Origin: Artemisia argyi
Taxonomy: Eukaryota > Streptophyta > Magnoliopsida > Asterales > Asteraceae
Direction: 5' to 3'
Assembly: GCA_030686995.1 (NCBI GenBank)
Contig: CM060694.1
Coordinates: 92,595,844-92,659,843 of the forward strand
DNA length: 64,000 nucleotides
In this document: positions 43,684-55,829 of the stretch, piece by piece
Numbering within the stretch: the stretch's first letter is position 1
Layout: each line of letters opens with the position of its first letter
Notes under the pieces: model-generated
What the model was told of the DNA's origin: nothing
The model's input: the letters and a program-made list of their open reading frames with translations, nothing else
Databases searched by the model: none
Translations under genes and position numbers: made by a program

Positions 43684-46481
43684 TGTTGAGGCAACATTGT
43701 CAAGATCTCCTAATGTTTTAATGATGACAAATAAACCTTAGAAACACATAAAATAACAAACGGTATCCAAAATTCCCCGAACTCCATACCTATTACTGAC
43801 GCGTCACCCATGCATCAACACGTGGCTGACGCGCCAGGCTTTTATATTGTTCGGGATGAATTTTGAAAGTTGGCTTTCCCCTTACCCGACAAATGTGGAT
43901 CTTTCAATACATGTATGAATATGCTATGTGCTTAATTGAAAGCACTAGAAACGAGTTTTGGGATTAGAGAGATTCAACTCTTAAAACACCCGTTTACGGG
44001 AAAACACCAACTCATGTTTTCTAACTCTTGCCTCTAGCCAAGGGTTTTCTAAACTTAGGGAGCTTATATATTTCACGTAACATCACGTGAAAGCATCCAT
44101 ATGCTCATATCCCGTGCTTACGTGTTCTCTAATCACGTAACAGGTTTACTCCCTTATTGGTCAAACTAAGTCAAAGGTCACTTTGCGTAAACGCATCCTT
44201 TCCCGCTTGGGATATGCTTTACATCAAGGCAAAACACTTAACTTGTTTGTACCAAGGTGTTAGTTGAGTACGTCGAGTCGTGGAAAGTCACGAGTTATGA
44301 AACTATGGATTCTCGACGTTGTGTTACTTGGACTTATAAGTAACCTATGATTTTCTCAACTCATAATCTTAATTGTCTAAACCTTTTCTTCTTAATAACA
44401 ATTAGATTACTTCTTAATCTTGTCTTAATCACATTTTAACAAAAGACAAAATTACCAAATCTCCCAAAATCCTTCCCAACAACCTCTTACATATTCCCTT
44501 ACACCTTACACAAAGAATACCTTTATCTATTGAGAAACTTCCACACAATATTCCCTCTTACAATATTCTCCTCACTTTATACATTTCTCATACATCTTTC
44601 TCATACACCCATACATACACTTCCCTATACACACATATACACTCTTTTCTACACACACCTTTACATTCAAAATACACACACTTCACTCATATACCTCTCT
44701 ATACACACACAAGGCTCCCTATCTTATCATACCCTTACACCTCTTACATACTCCTTACAACCTTAAACAAATCACTTCCTCAACAACTTTATTTTCAAAA
44801 TACACACACTTCACTCACATACTTCTCTTCACACACACAAGGCTCCCCATCACTTCAATCTTACACATTCCTTACACATACAACTCACTCCTTACACAAA
44901 TCCCATCCTTACAACATATTCTTTACACCACAACAACTTTATTTTCAAATTTACACACACTACTCATAACCATCTCACTCTCTACATACACAAGGCTCCC
45001 CATCACATCCCACACTTACATATTCCCTTACACACATCTCTTCACTCTTACACAATCCAACTCATCTTTTATATTCCTTACACACTCTTCATCTCAACCA
45101 TCCATTTCTCCTTCCTCCCCAAGAAATGGAATATTCTTTGGAATATGATTCTCCTAACCTAACCATGGTTCACTTCTAACCAAACTATGGTTAGTTCCCA
45201 ACTTACTCATTTTTTTACCAAACTTTGGTTAACTCTTAACTACACCAAGGATGAAACATTCCCTTGGATACACCTTTTAACCTAACCATGGTTCACCTTC
45301 TAACCTAACCATGGTTTAATCTCTATACACTTCTTTCTAAACCTAACCATGGCTACTTCTTAACCTAACCTCACTCACTCTTCCCTATAGAGGAATATCC
45401 CATGGCATATTCTCTTATCTCTTTTATGCCATGTGAGGAATACCCATTCTACCCCTACCCAATTATCTCCTATTTCTTTCTATCTTTGATAATTGGTTTT
45501 CTAATAAACACTGCACAAAACATTTTCCAAATTGGCTATTTGAGTTTGTAAACCTTAGATTGATTAATGTTAAGGTTTAGTGTGAAGTACAATTGGGGGT
45601 TTAGCAAGGTTATGTATTTACAAAACCAAAACTCAACATTTGGGAAAAATGTTACAGAGCCTCTGCGTGTCACCCACGCGTTGACGCATGGGCAACGCGC
45701 CGGGCTCGGTAAATTTTTCCCAAGTTGGGTCTTGGCCTATAAATACCCCACCTTGGCTCTTGTATTCCTCACCTCTTGCCATTATTCTTTCTCTCTAATC
45801 CTCTAATTCCATCTCTTGTGTTCTTAGTTAAACACACTAACATCTTTGAAAGAACACATCTCTTTGCAAGGGAAGAATCACAAGAACCTAATCCACTCTT
45901 GTGATTGTGTCGAGGGTCTTCTTATCTTTACCCTTTCTATTACAATCGAGTCTCTAGGTTAGGTTAAGGCTTGGTTGAAGAAACACTTATTCTATCATTC
46001 AATTTGGTTGTAAGGGAAGTCTTGTGTCTTGGTGACCAAGCCTAGATCATTGGGGATCTAGTTGGGGCTTAATACTTCCGGGTGGAAGTTTTGGTTATGG
46101 TCTAGGTGACCAAGTGTAAGTCGAATCACGAGATTCTTTAGGGTGGTTTCCGAGGGCGGAATATCGTGGGAGTAACTCCTTCTTTGTGAGCATTGATATT
46201 GGCAAATATCGGTGGAGTGAATTGTAACGGTTTGTAGTCCACCGAAAGGATTATACTAGTGGTATAGTATCGTGTCTTGGATTCGCAACTGGACGTACGG
46301 ATGGTATAAACCTCCCATCCCGAACCAGTATATATCGTGGTGTCTATTTACTCGCTTTATATACTTGTGTTTGTATTAGTGGTTGCTATTGCTTAAACCA
46401 CTTGATGCTCTTCTTGGCTTAAAGTTTTTAAACATCTAAAAAGCCGAAGAAACCGTATTCACTCCCATTTATGGTTCTACA
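43684..46481 (+). mobile_element. 3' LTR of the composite element (2798 bp)
   Basis: The LTR is complete from TGTTGAGGCAAC to GGTTCTACA. It carries the CpG-rich head, the C/T-rich CACACAAGGCTCCCCATC repeats (about 44700-45005), CTAACCATGGTT repeats (45285-45350), a GC-rich hairpin with one mismatch (45673-45692), a TATA box at 45738-45745 and a 570-bp R/U5-like part absent from the 5' copy. The many substitutions and indels between the two LTRs indicate an old insertion. Confidence 0.88.
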
Positions 46482-46486
46482 GTCCT

Positions 46487-46670
46487 TCTAAATTTGAGGA
46501 TCTTTGATGTTGTTTTAGTTTGAGGGCCAGTGTAGGTTAAGGGTCATGATAGTGTTGAGCATATGTGTAGTTTGAGGTTGAGGTTGTTGTAGTTTGAGGG
46601 TCGGTGTAGGCTGAGGTTTATGGCAGTGTTGAGCATCTTCATAGTTTGAGGTTGATCATAGTACCAAAGT
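46487..46670. repeat. minisatellite, right part
   Basis: Two further units of the GTTTGAGGGTCGGTGTAGG / GTGTTGAGCATC / GTAGTTTGAGGTTGA array seen left of 26018. This shows that the 20-kb element landed inside a tandem array. Confidence 0.75.
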
Positions 46671-46789
46671 TGTTAGTCAATAATATCTTGCAGCATTGCT
46701 ACAATTCTTAGTATCTTGCTAGTTTATATCTATTTATATAATCAATGACTTTCATAAAAGAAAAGAAAAAATATAACCCTTTATAAGAT

Positions 46790-47099
46790 GGGATAATTGG
46801 TAAAATAGCCCAGTTGCCCAAAGTCTAGGCATATTTATCCTTTTTTTTTGAAAAATTCCCGTTTTAGCAGGTTGCCCTGGGCAACTATTTGCATAGCCAA
46901 CTACAGAGTGCCACGTCGGGGCAACTTTCGTGTGTTTTGGGCAACTTTTTTGTATTTTGGGTAACTTGAGGACACTTGTCATCTTTTGGTTGGCTGTACG
47001 AAAGTTGCCCAGGGCAACATGGGCTAAAACGGGAATTTTTTAAAAAATGGCTAAATATGCCTAAACCGCAGGGCAACGGGCCATTTTGGTAATTTTCGC
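46790..47099. mobile_element. Mutator-like MITE with long TIRs (310 bp)
   Basis: The TIRs are about 95 bp, imperfect: left GGGATAATTGGTAAAATAGC, right complement GCGAAAATTACCAAAATGGC. Both then share TAGGCATATTTA, AATTCCCGTTTTAGC and GTTGCCCTGGGCAAC. The flanks TTATAAGAT (46781-46789) and TTATAAAAT (47100-47108) are a 9-bp target duplication with one mismatch, as for Mutator-like elements. There is no coding capacity. Confidence 0.85.
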
Positions 47100-47108
47100 T
47101 TATAAAAT

Positions 47109-48532
47109 TATGGTGTTTGATGCTTGAAACCATCGTAACATAGACTCAAATGTGTAAATGGGTAGGGATGAAGCTTGAAACTTTTCGCCGAAAATGCCAG
47201 AATATAAAGTATTTATTTTAGGAGGCAAATTACATTTTTTTGATTTTTTTTTTCTTTTTCTTTTTTCTTTTTTACAAAAACTTAATAATATCACATAAAC
47301 AAAAGGTTAAAAATGACTTGGACTAGAAACTATAAAAGGCCACCACCCCTCTTGGTCTCCCTTCTGCTTCGTCGTTTACACAACGGGTGTTTAAAGTTAT
47401 TTAAGGAAAGCCTAGCCACCCTAAATTTACACGATAAATGTAGAGTGATCCGATTGATTAATATAGCTTTTAAGAATGGTTATAATTATTATTCAAAACA
47501 TCTTCAGATTTTTTTAAATAATTTGATCTTGTAGAGTTTTTACGTGCAATGTTAGGTTTTTTACTTTTTGAAATCGGTTATCGATCATAATTTTAGCCGA
47601 AATAATTTTTAAATGTTCAAAATAATGATACCTCACATTAATTAACAATTTCAACGAAAGCAATAACGGGAAACCTCTTTCGAAAAATAGAAAAACCTCA
47701 AAAACCTTACATTGCACATAAAGTTAACTTCATTACCTTAAATTAAGGGAAAAAGAAAATTATATACTTAAAATTTAAATTGACGTAAAATATAGTACCT
47801 TTTTATGCTATTTTATTTATTTATTATTATTTTTTTTGTTGTTGTTGTTGTAAATATTCATAATCTCAACTTAACGAAAATATAATCAAATTTCAAGAGA
47901 GTATAATTCATGAAAGTCTAACATAAATTAAATAATTGGAAAGTATGAGATATGTTAATAAAACATTCATGAATGTATAATTTAACGTATGTTTATAAAA
48001 CATAATTATAAAATTATGTTCATTATTGTCTGACAGCTTACATTAATGTGTTTGTGTTTTTAGAGAAAGTGGAATAAATCTACATGGACTACAACCTCGT
48101 TTTCATCCAACCAGAGAGTATGTTCTAAGCAACGCCATAAATGTTCAACTACACATCTTTATTTAAATTTGTTTGAAAAACAACATATCATCAACAAACA
48201 AACGTGTTCTTTTTCTGGCACATTATATTGTGTATACACATCTAATGCTGATAACCCGACTTATATATTGTGTAAGCTAATCATGGCATGAAACGAACAT
48301 AATTTTTCTCGTATATATATATATATTTCTGCTTGTGCTTGAGGCTAACCGATCATCCTTTTCAAAGTGAATCTTCTTTTTTAACGTTAATATTTTTTTA
48401 TGTATTTTTTTTTTTGGGGTGAAAATCTAGGTTGACCACCATCTCGTTTTCGTCCAAACCTGGAGTACGTATGTTCTACGCAAAACAATTAATGCTCAAT
48501 AAATTATCTTTTCTATGTCTCTTTATTAATTA
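47109..48532. other. AT-rich intergenic; one ~80-bp diverged duplication
   Basis: No gene supported. The phrases CTCGTTTTCATCCAACC ... GTATGTTCTAAGCAA (about 48090-48140) and CTCGTTTTCGTCCAAACC ... GTATGTTCTACGCAA (about 48441-48485) are diverged direct repeats. Poly(T) runs and a TTG microsatellite are also present. Confidence 0.5.
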
Positions 48533-48589
48533 CTAGCTTATTGACCCGTTAACACCGGGTATTTTTTAAAGAAATAAGGAAATGAGATG

Positions 48590-49140
48590 ATAAGAAAAAT
48601 GATAACATAAACATGTTACATTTAATATATGAAAGAAAAAAATGAGACAATGCGTCAATTATCCGATAAGCAATTGAGTTTGTTACAATTAAACAAATAA
48701 ACGTCCAAGCGTTGGCGTCTCTAAAATTGATTGTCTTGAACTAAAAATGATGCGTGTGAGCGCTTATCGATTTAATACCCAATGTCCATGTCGTGCACAC
48801 CTAATAGTCCATAGATGATGTAAGTAAAAGCAAGTTGTAACTGATGATATCTTATAATTAAGAATATCAAAAAGAAAAAGTGATAACATAAACATGTTAC
48901 ATTTAATATATGAAATAAAGAATGATCCATTAAAGATAAAGCAAAACCCATGTAACGAAAACGCCATTAACCGAAGAAAAAAGGTTAACATAATTATTTG
49001 AAGGAACAAAATATAGTAATATTTTGAATTAAGATGTAATAATATGTATCTAACTGTTATGAAGAGGTAACGAAAACGCCATTAACCAAAGAAAACATTA
49101 AAATGGTTAATATAATTATTTGAAGGAACAAAAAGCTATA
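48590..49140. repeat. internal duplications near the Helitron 3' end
   Basis: GATAACATAAACATGTTACA with following TTTAATATATGAAA occurs at about 48600 and 48880. AACGAAAACGCCATTAACC with TAATTATTTGAAGGAACAAA occurs at about 48956 and 49068. Confidence 0.8.
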
Positions 49141-50400
49141 TATATATCAGTACTCCATCAAACAAAATACTGTAGATGGAAATTGAATAGTTTGTTACAA
49201 ACAAAATATAGTAATATGACTACTCCAACCAAAAAACAAACTGACATAAGAGTTTAGAAACTTGGAATAAACATAAATAACAATAAGCTCCTTATACAGA
49301 ACAACCAAAGCGTGTTAAGTAACTATAATCACATATAAAATTTCAAAACTTGCTTTAAATGAAATATGATTCATGCATTTGTCAAACAAACTTCCCACTT
49401 AAATCACATTCTTCACTTTTACTTGGTCTCTTTTCACTTCCATCAAATCCTCTCACTCCTTTTTCCATATTTTCATCATCTTACTGTAGCTTAGCTTTTA
49501 TATCATATCAATATCCAATGAGTAATGAAATGATTTTGTAGCTAAGTGAAGCAAACGGCCAACCTGTGACATATGTTAAGAGTTATGATGGAGCAAAGTA
49601 TTTTTTTCGTAAATTTTATGTTTTGGCACGAATGTTATAAGATTCTTACCAGACTGTAATGTTTCCATGGAGTAATCAATTGTTCCATTCCTTACAACAG
49701 GCATCCGAGTGTGTTTGCATAATTGCTTCAAATGTAAAAAAATTACAATTCAGAATATCGAGACTATAATCAAACAGTTTAATGACTGAAATAGGTGGTG
49801 TTATGAAATATGTGTAGATCAATTTAAATTTTAAAAGCTATAACCCAGCACTCTGAAACTATAATCAGTTTAATATGTTGTTGTTGTACTTCTTACTTTG
49901 CACATACATACTAAATGATTAAGTGTGATATAATATAATGGTTATTATTATAAAACGTTACTGAAAAGCAAACAAAGAGCCAGGTGGTCAACCCGACCTG
50001 ACCATTTTGACTCGAATCAATTTGAAACGTCACCCAACCCGACCGACCCATTTTGCAGCCTCTTGAAGCATTGTACTTTACAATGATTTTAGACTAACCA
50101 TATACACTTGCAAATTGAAGACATTGCTTGAAGAAGCCACTATAATACAAACTCGATTGATTGATTTAATGTTGTATATTAGCTAATTAACCTCTGCAGA
50201 ATCGTTTAATTAATATAAGGAAATAAAGGCCGGCTAATAAAGAAGATAGAGTCAATAGTTTAATAATAAGAAAGGCATGCATATTTGATGGATTCACTTT
50301 CTAAAAGCACATCCTACACCCTCCATGTTGCAATCACATAAAAACACAAACTTTTATAAAGCAAACTCGTTAAAAAAAATACTGGTGATCAAGCGGTCAA

Positions 50401-51332
50401 TTAATCATGAGCTGTATATGAAATTATGTTAAAGACACGCACCTTTCCAGCGTTCTTATGCATAGATAGACTTGGATTGTGACGTGACCCATATGCCTCC
50501 AAACTACGAACGTACCTGCAATAACAATTTACACAAATCATTTTTGGGATGTGACGTCGAATGGTATTGAGTTGAATACACATAGCAGTGACATAATTCA
50601 GTAGTTTGGGATAGCCACAACACTCTTTACCAAAGATTTTAACAAAAAAAGACTCGTTAACAAATTTTATGTGAAATATAATTACATAGATTACACTCTT
50701 TCAGCAATCTAAAGTTTTAAATGAGTGATGTCATGGATGTGTGTAAAGAACATTTAGTGTCACGTTTTCACCTACTAAAGTCTTGTTAACCCTTATCTTT
50801 GGCATCCGTTGTATGACTTAATACCTATACCAGATAACATATTAGATTCTTAACTTTTTTAACAACGATCCTACATTATAAGTCTGGGCACGCTTCAAAC
50901 TTTACAACCACCTGGTTTTGCACATTAATAGCTGTATAAACTGTCAAAGTGAAGAAATAAGGAACATGGCCAATGTGAATACTTCAGCTGTAATGGATTG
51001 AACATGAGAATTAGCATAAGCAGCAGCGTATTTAAGTGTCTTACATCCCCAAATAAGAGTGTCTTTTGGTAATATATCACCTTATCCCTGCTAAAGTTGT
51101 TCCACCCAATAAATTGCAATGTGTTAACCGTCCACTGACTTCCTTTGTTCGTCCAGATCCCAATAAACTTACAAAATGCAGTTACACTAATTAGAACGGT
51201 AATATTTAGTCCAAATAAGTGTCATTGTAGTAAAGAAAACCGTACTAAAAACGACCTGTTTCAACCCAAACCTATATTAATCTGGTAACAGAGGTGTACA
51301 TGCACACACAAATCAGACTATTCATCTTGATT

Positions 51333-51374
<42 letters not shown>

Positions 51375-52715
51375 ATTTTTTTATTATGAGCTAATACTAT
51401 AACTCATGTCTTATAAGTAAGCCATAAGCTCAATTACATCACAAGCCGAAAAAAGTAATCCTAAATTAAACCATACCAACTAATGATTATGCTAAACTCG
51501 TTAGCAGCCAAGAGGAAACTTAAAAGGGGTGTTTGGCTAACTGCACTAATGTATTTAATGCTTAAATAAATCTACACATCGCCATTACTCTTGCTTTTTT
51601 GTATTATGAATTAGTAATATCATCAAAATAGTATTATCTAACCTCTTTTTCATTCGGTCGATAGGCAAGAGGCTTAATCCCATGCATCCAGTCTCCTTTG
51701 ATGTCAGGGATATCCTATCGGAATAAATATGACACAGTTAGTACCAGTCTACTATTAGATCTTGGAAACCTGAAACATTCTAGTGGCGAAAAACAAAAAG
51801 TAGGAAGCTATGACCCGATTGAATCGAACAAAAATGGATTTAAACATTTGCCGCAAAGCTTTCCAACCTTTTGTAGTCCTTCAGCTTGAGTTCGCGGGCT
51901 GCATTTGCCGCATTTTTTCCTACAAAAATCAATGACAAAAAACAAATTCATTAATGAATTGATTAAGCAATATTAGGTTTTAATTCAATTCATTGAATCT
52001 TCCTAAGCACTAACATGTTTATGTTCGAAAATTAAATTACATGTTCCCAACGTGTCCAACACACATATCATGCGACCTGTTACTGTGGGGTGAAAGTATA
52101 TCTCATCATTAGATAACTATCAATATGCAAAAAGAGAAAGTTATACCATAATATTTAGTCGTCCTCTTTTCCTTGATAGGCTGGACCTTTTGTATTCAGT
52201 CGTCTGCTTATCAATTAGATCATTGTGTATGAATCATCAACAACGATAACATGACATCATGGTATGATAACTAATCCAAACCAAGACCAAGGATTTACTG
52301 AATATCAAAACCAAGACCTATTATTGGAATCCAAACATAGAAAAGTTTTTTTGTAATACTCACCAGTTGCAAGCTTCTACAACCACCACCACAATCATCA
52401 TTGTGTTCAGCCCTCACCTACATTTAAATCCCAAACCATAATCAGCGTTAATAAAACCGCATAGGATGTATTATAAATCACGAATGTATTATAACTGAAT
52501 CAAAACATTACTTAACAATTAGTAGAATCCCCAGTTATCTATTTAGGGTTCTTATAAATCACGAATGTATTATAACTGAATCGAAACATAATCAAAGAAA
52601 AGCATAGTATAATTGAATTGAAACAAAACTGTAACATGAAACTAATAAATCAAAACACAAAATATATTCTAATTGATTTGTTACTAACCGATTCTTCCAT
52701 TTTGATAGCGTAGAG
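50401..52715 (-). pseudogene. exon-like host gene fragments carried by the Helitron
   Basis: Several short open pieces on the minus strand are flanked by GT and AG. They are MEES from ATG at about 52702, followed by GT; VRAEHNDDCGGGCRSLQL (about 52421-52368); QTTEYKRSSLSRKRGRLNIM (about 52215-52150); KKCGKCSPRTQAEGLQK (about 51925-51875); DIPDIKGDWMHGIKPLAYRP (about 51715-51645); and YVRSLEAYGSRHNPSLSMHK (about 50516-50440). A further piece at about 49730-49650 reads LCKHTRMPVVRNGTIDYSME. The order and splice-like borders suggest a captured multi-exon plant gene. I do not recognise the family, and no full frame can be assembled with confidence. Confidence 0.45.
51335..51373. repeat. 39-T homopolymer inside the Helitron
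   Basis: A pure T run, possibly the tail of an inserted short retroposon on the minus strand. No target duplication was identified. Confidence 0.85.
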
Positions 52716-53179
52716 ATCGCGGGCGATGTAACAAAAATGTTTTGTGATTTGATTGCACGGTTTGGAAATTATTATAGTATGGTGTAGAAGAGATGATTTT
52801 GAATTGAAACTGAATTGACTGTGTGATTAATGGTGTAAGAAGGAGGAGAGTATAGAAGAAGCTTTACAGGAATATATCAATGATGTTGTGTTTAAGAACA
52901 AAACGTAAGGAGGAAGTGATTGACCAATTTTCATAATCAAATCGGATTGTTTTGATTTATGGAAGGTGTTATTAATTTGATTTCTTAGGGAGGAAGAATC
53001 AGATAAGAAGAAACGTAAATTTGATGGAGGTGTGGTTCTAGTTTAGGAAGTGTAGTGCATAGGGACGATTGTACAATTGGTTCTAAATAAGGCAATCCAC
53101 ATCAGAATATTAATTTGGTTTTTAATGCGACGCGCTTAGGAGGACTTGTACAAAACTATCGTTTATTAGATAGTATAGA

Positions 53180-53441
53180 TTCTTTACATTTTCTCTGCGT
53201 ATTCATGTGTACTAAAAAAATTGTCATATAATGACAAATAAAAGAAGTATCACCAAAAGTTAAAAAACTGTCATAAAAAAATAAAATAAAATAAAAAGTT
53301 CACTAATAATGGAAAAGAAGTATCATTAAAAAATTTATGTGCTTCTCTCATATTAAAAAGTATAAATAGAAGTCTAGTGATTAAAAGCCCATTTATAGTG
53401 ACATAAAAAAATGTGTGAGTATATAATTTTGCCTTTTGTGA
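53180..53441. other. left flank of the foldback element, possibly CACTA-like interior
   Basis: Short AT-rich sequence with GTCATAAAA- and AGTGACAT-like phrases. These resemble the GTGTCA/TAGTGACA motifs to the right of the foldback at 54645-54790. No gene. Confidence 0.4.
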
Positions 53442-53450
53442 CATATTTTA

Positions 53451-54635
53451 GGATAAACGTCATAAAATAACAATATACTTTCTCTAATTTGCCGAGTTGA
53501 AACCCTTATTTTATTTATTAATATATAAACCAACGTACGTATTTTCAAATTTTGTTATGACTTCACCCATATGACTAACATAAAATTGCATCATTAGTCT
53601 TTTATACTAACGATCGTTAATAAATAACTTAAAATTAAGTTTTTTTATATTTTCGTCCGTTTTTACACGTATTCGTCCGTTATGCACGTTTTCGTCCGTT
53701 TTTACAAGTTTTCATCAATTTTTGTACGTTTTCGTCCGTTTTTGCATGTTTTCATCTATTTTTACACGTGTTCGTCCGTTTTTACACATCGTGGTCCGTT
53801 TTTACATGTTTTCATCCGCTTTTGCTCGTTTTCATTCGTTTTTACACGTGTTCGTCCGTTTTTACACATCGTCGTCCGTTTTTACACGTTTTCGTCAGTT
53901 TTTGCACGTCTTCGTCTGTTTTTACACATTTCTTGTCCATTTTGCACATTTTAATATGTTTTTGTCCGTTTTATATGTTTTCATCCGTTTTAGATGTTTT
54001 GTCAGTTTCTATATGTTTTTATCCGTATTTACACATTTTTACACGTGTAAAAATAGACGAAAATGTGTAAAAACGGACGAAAAGTTGTAAAAACAGAAGA
54101 AAACGTGCAAAAATGGACGAAAACATGAAAAAACGGATGAAAGCATGGAAAAACAGACGAAAGCATGTAAAAATGGACGCATGTAAAATTGGACGAAAAC
54201 GTGCAAAATTGATGAAATCGTGTCAAAAAAATGGACGTGCATGTGCAAAAACGGATGAAAAACGTGTAAAAACAGACGAATACATGCAAAACGGACGAAA
54301 ACGTGTAAAAATGGACCAATATGTATAAAAATAGACTAAACTTGTAAAAGCATATGAAAGCGTGCAAAAACAGACGAAAACATGAAAAAACAGATGAAAG
54401 CATGAAAAAACGGACAAAAGCATGTAAAAATGGACGGAAACTTGTAAAAATAGACGAAAATGTGCAAAAATGGACGAATCTTGTATAACGGACGAAAACA
54501 TGCAAAAACGGACGAAAACGTAAGAAAACCAAATTTTAAGTTATTTACCAACGGCCGTTAGTATAAAGGACAAAAGTAAGTGTTTCAACTCGGCAAATTG
54601 AAAAAAAATACGTTGTTATTTTTTGGCATTTACCC
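53451..54635. mobile_element. foldback (Mutator-like) element with inverted 20-bp minisatellite
   Basis: Perfect 9-bp target duplications CATATTTTA flank it (53442-53450, 54636-54644). The outer TIRs align: left GGATAAACGTCATAAAATAA, right complement GGGTAAATGCCAAAAAATAA. Both continue into ATTTGCCGAGTTGAAAC and a TTTATACTAACG / AAATAACTTAAAATT block. Inside, about twenty copies of a 20-bp unit (TTTTCGTCCGTTTTTACACG) face about two dozen inverted copies across a perfect 18-bp palindrome at 54036-54053. The whole is nearly one large hairpin. Phe-rich open frames on both strands are by-products of the repeat. Confidence 0.88.
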
Positions 54636-54644
54636 CATATTTTA

Positions 54645-54790
54645 TTTATAAAAAGTGTCATTAAATCTTAAAATTTTAGATTTTTCCCACACTTTTTAGA
54701 AAGTGTCACTGAAGGTTAAATTTAGTGACAAATTTTTGCGTCATTAGAAACTCTATCACTAAATGTATATTCTCTTGTGGTGGTGCTTGA
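54645..54790. mobile_element. possible CACTA-like right terminus
   Basis: AGTGTCACTGAAGG, then TTAGTGACAAATTTTTGCGT, TCACTAAATG and a terminal TTCTCTTGTGGTG resemble a CACTA subterminal array and end (TTCTTGTAGTG). The left partner end is not found, perhaps lost at the Helitron insertion. Confidence 0.35.
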
Positions 54791-54827
54791 ATATGGATTG
54801 ATTATCCCTTCTGTATTGAGTAATCTG

Positions 54828-55829
<1,002 letters not shown>

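Larger units (their letters stand above)
26019..46481 (+). mobile_element. composite SIRE-like copia retrotransposon (20.5 kb) with nested elements
   Basis: The ends are TGTTGAGGCAAC (26019) and GGTTCTACA (46481). Perfect 5-bp target duplications GTCCT flank it (26014-26018 and 46482-46486). The two LTRs are long (3' copy 2798 bp). The last internal bases before the 3' LTR (TCATCAAAAAGGGGGAGATTG) are the typical SIRE/Maximus-type polypurine tract. The original interior is almost gone: only 43612-43683 remains. It is replaced by an inner copia (28210-41576) and gypsy LTR pieces (41577-43611). The SIRE-like label rests on LTR length, terminus and PPT, not on coding domains. Confidence 0.85.
48533..53179 (-). 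mobile_element. non-autonomous Helitron (4.65 kb)
   Basis: On the minus strand the 5' end reads TCTATACTATCTAATAAACG (53179 leftwards), the canonical Helitron start. The 3' end reads ...CAATAAGCTAG (48533), preceded by a hairpin ACCCG-GTGTTAA-CGGGT. Flanking bases are A (5') and T (3'), the usual A|T insertion site with no target duplication. No Rep/helicase coding is visible, so it depends on other elements. It carries exon-like pieces (50401-52715) and internal duplications near its 3' end. Confidence 0.85.

Noticed and set aside
53682..54532. Long Phe/Arg-rich open frames on both strands (e.g. 53722-54090, 54029-54532)
   Set aside because: They translate the 20-bp inverted minisatellite; the same peptide repeats appear in several frames and on both strands, so no gene is called.
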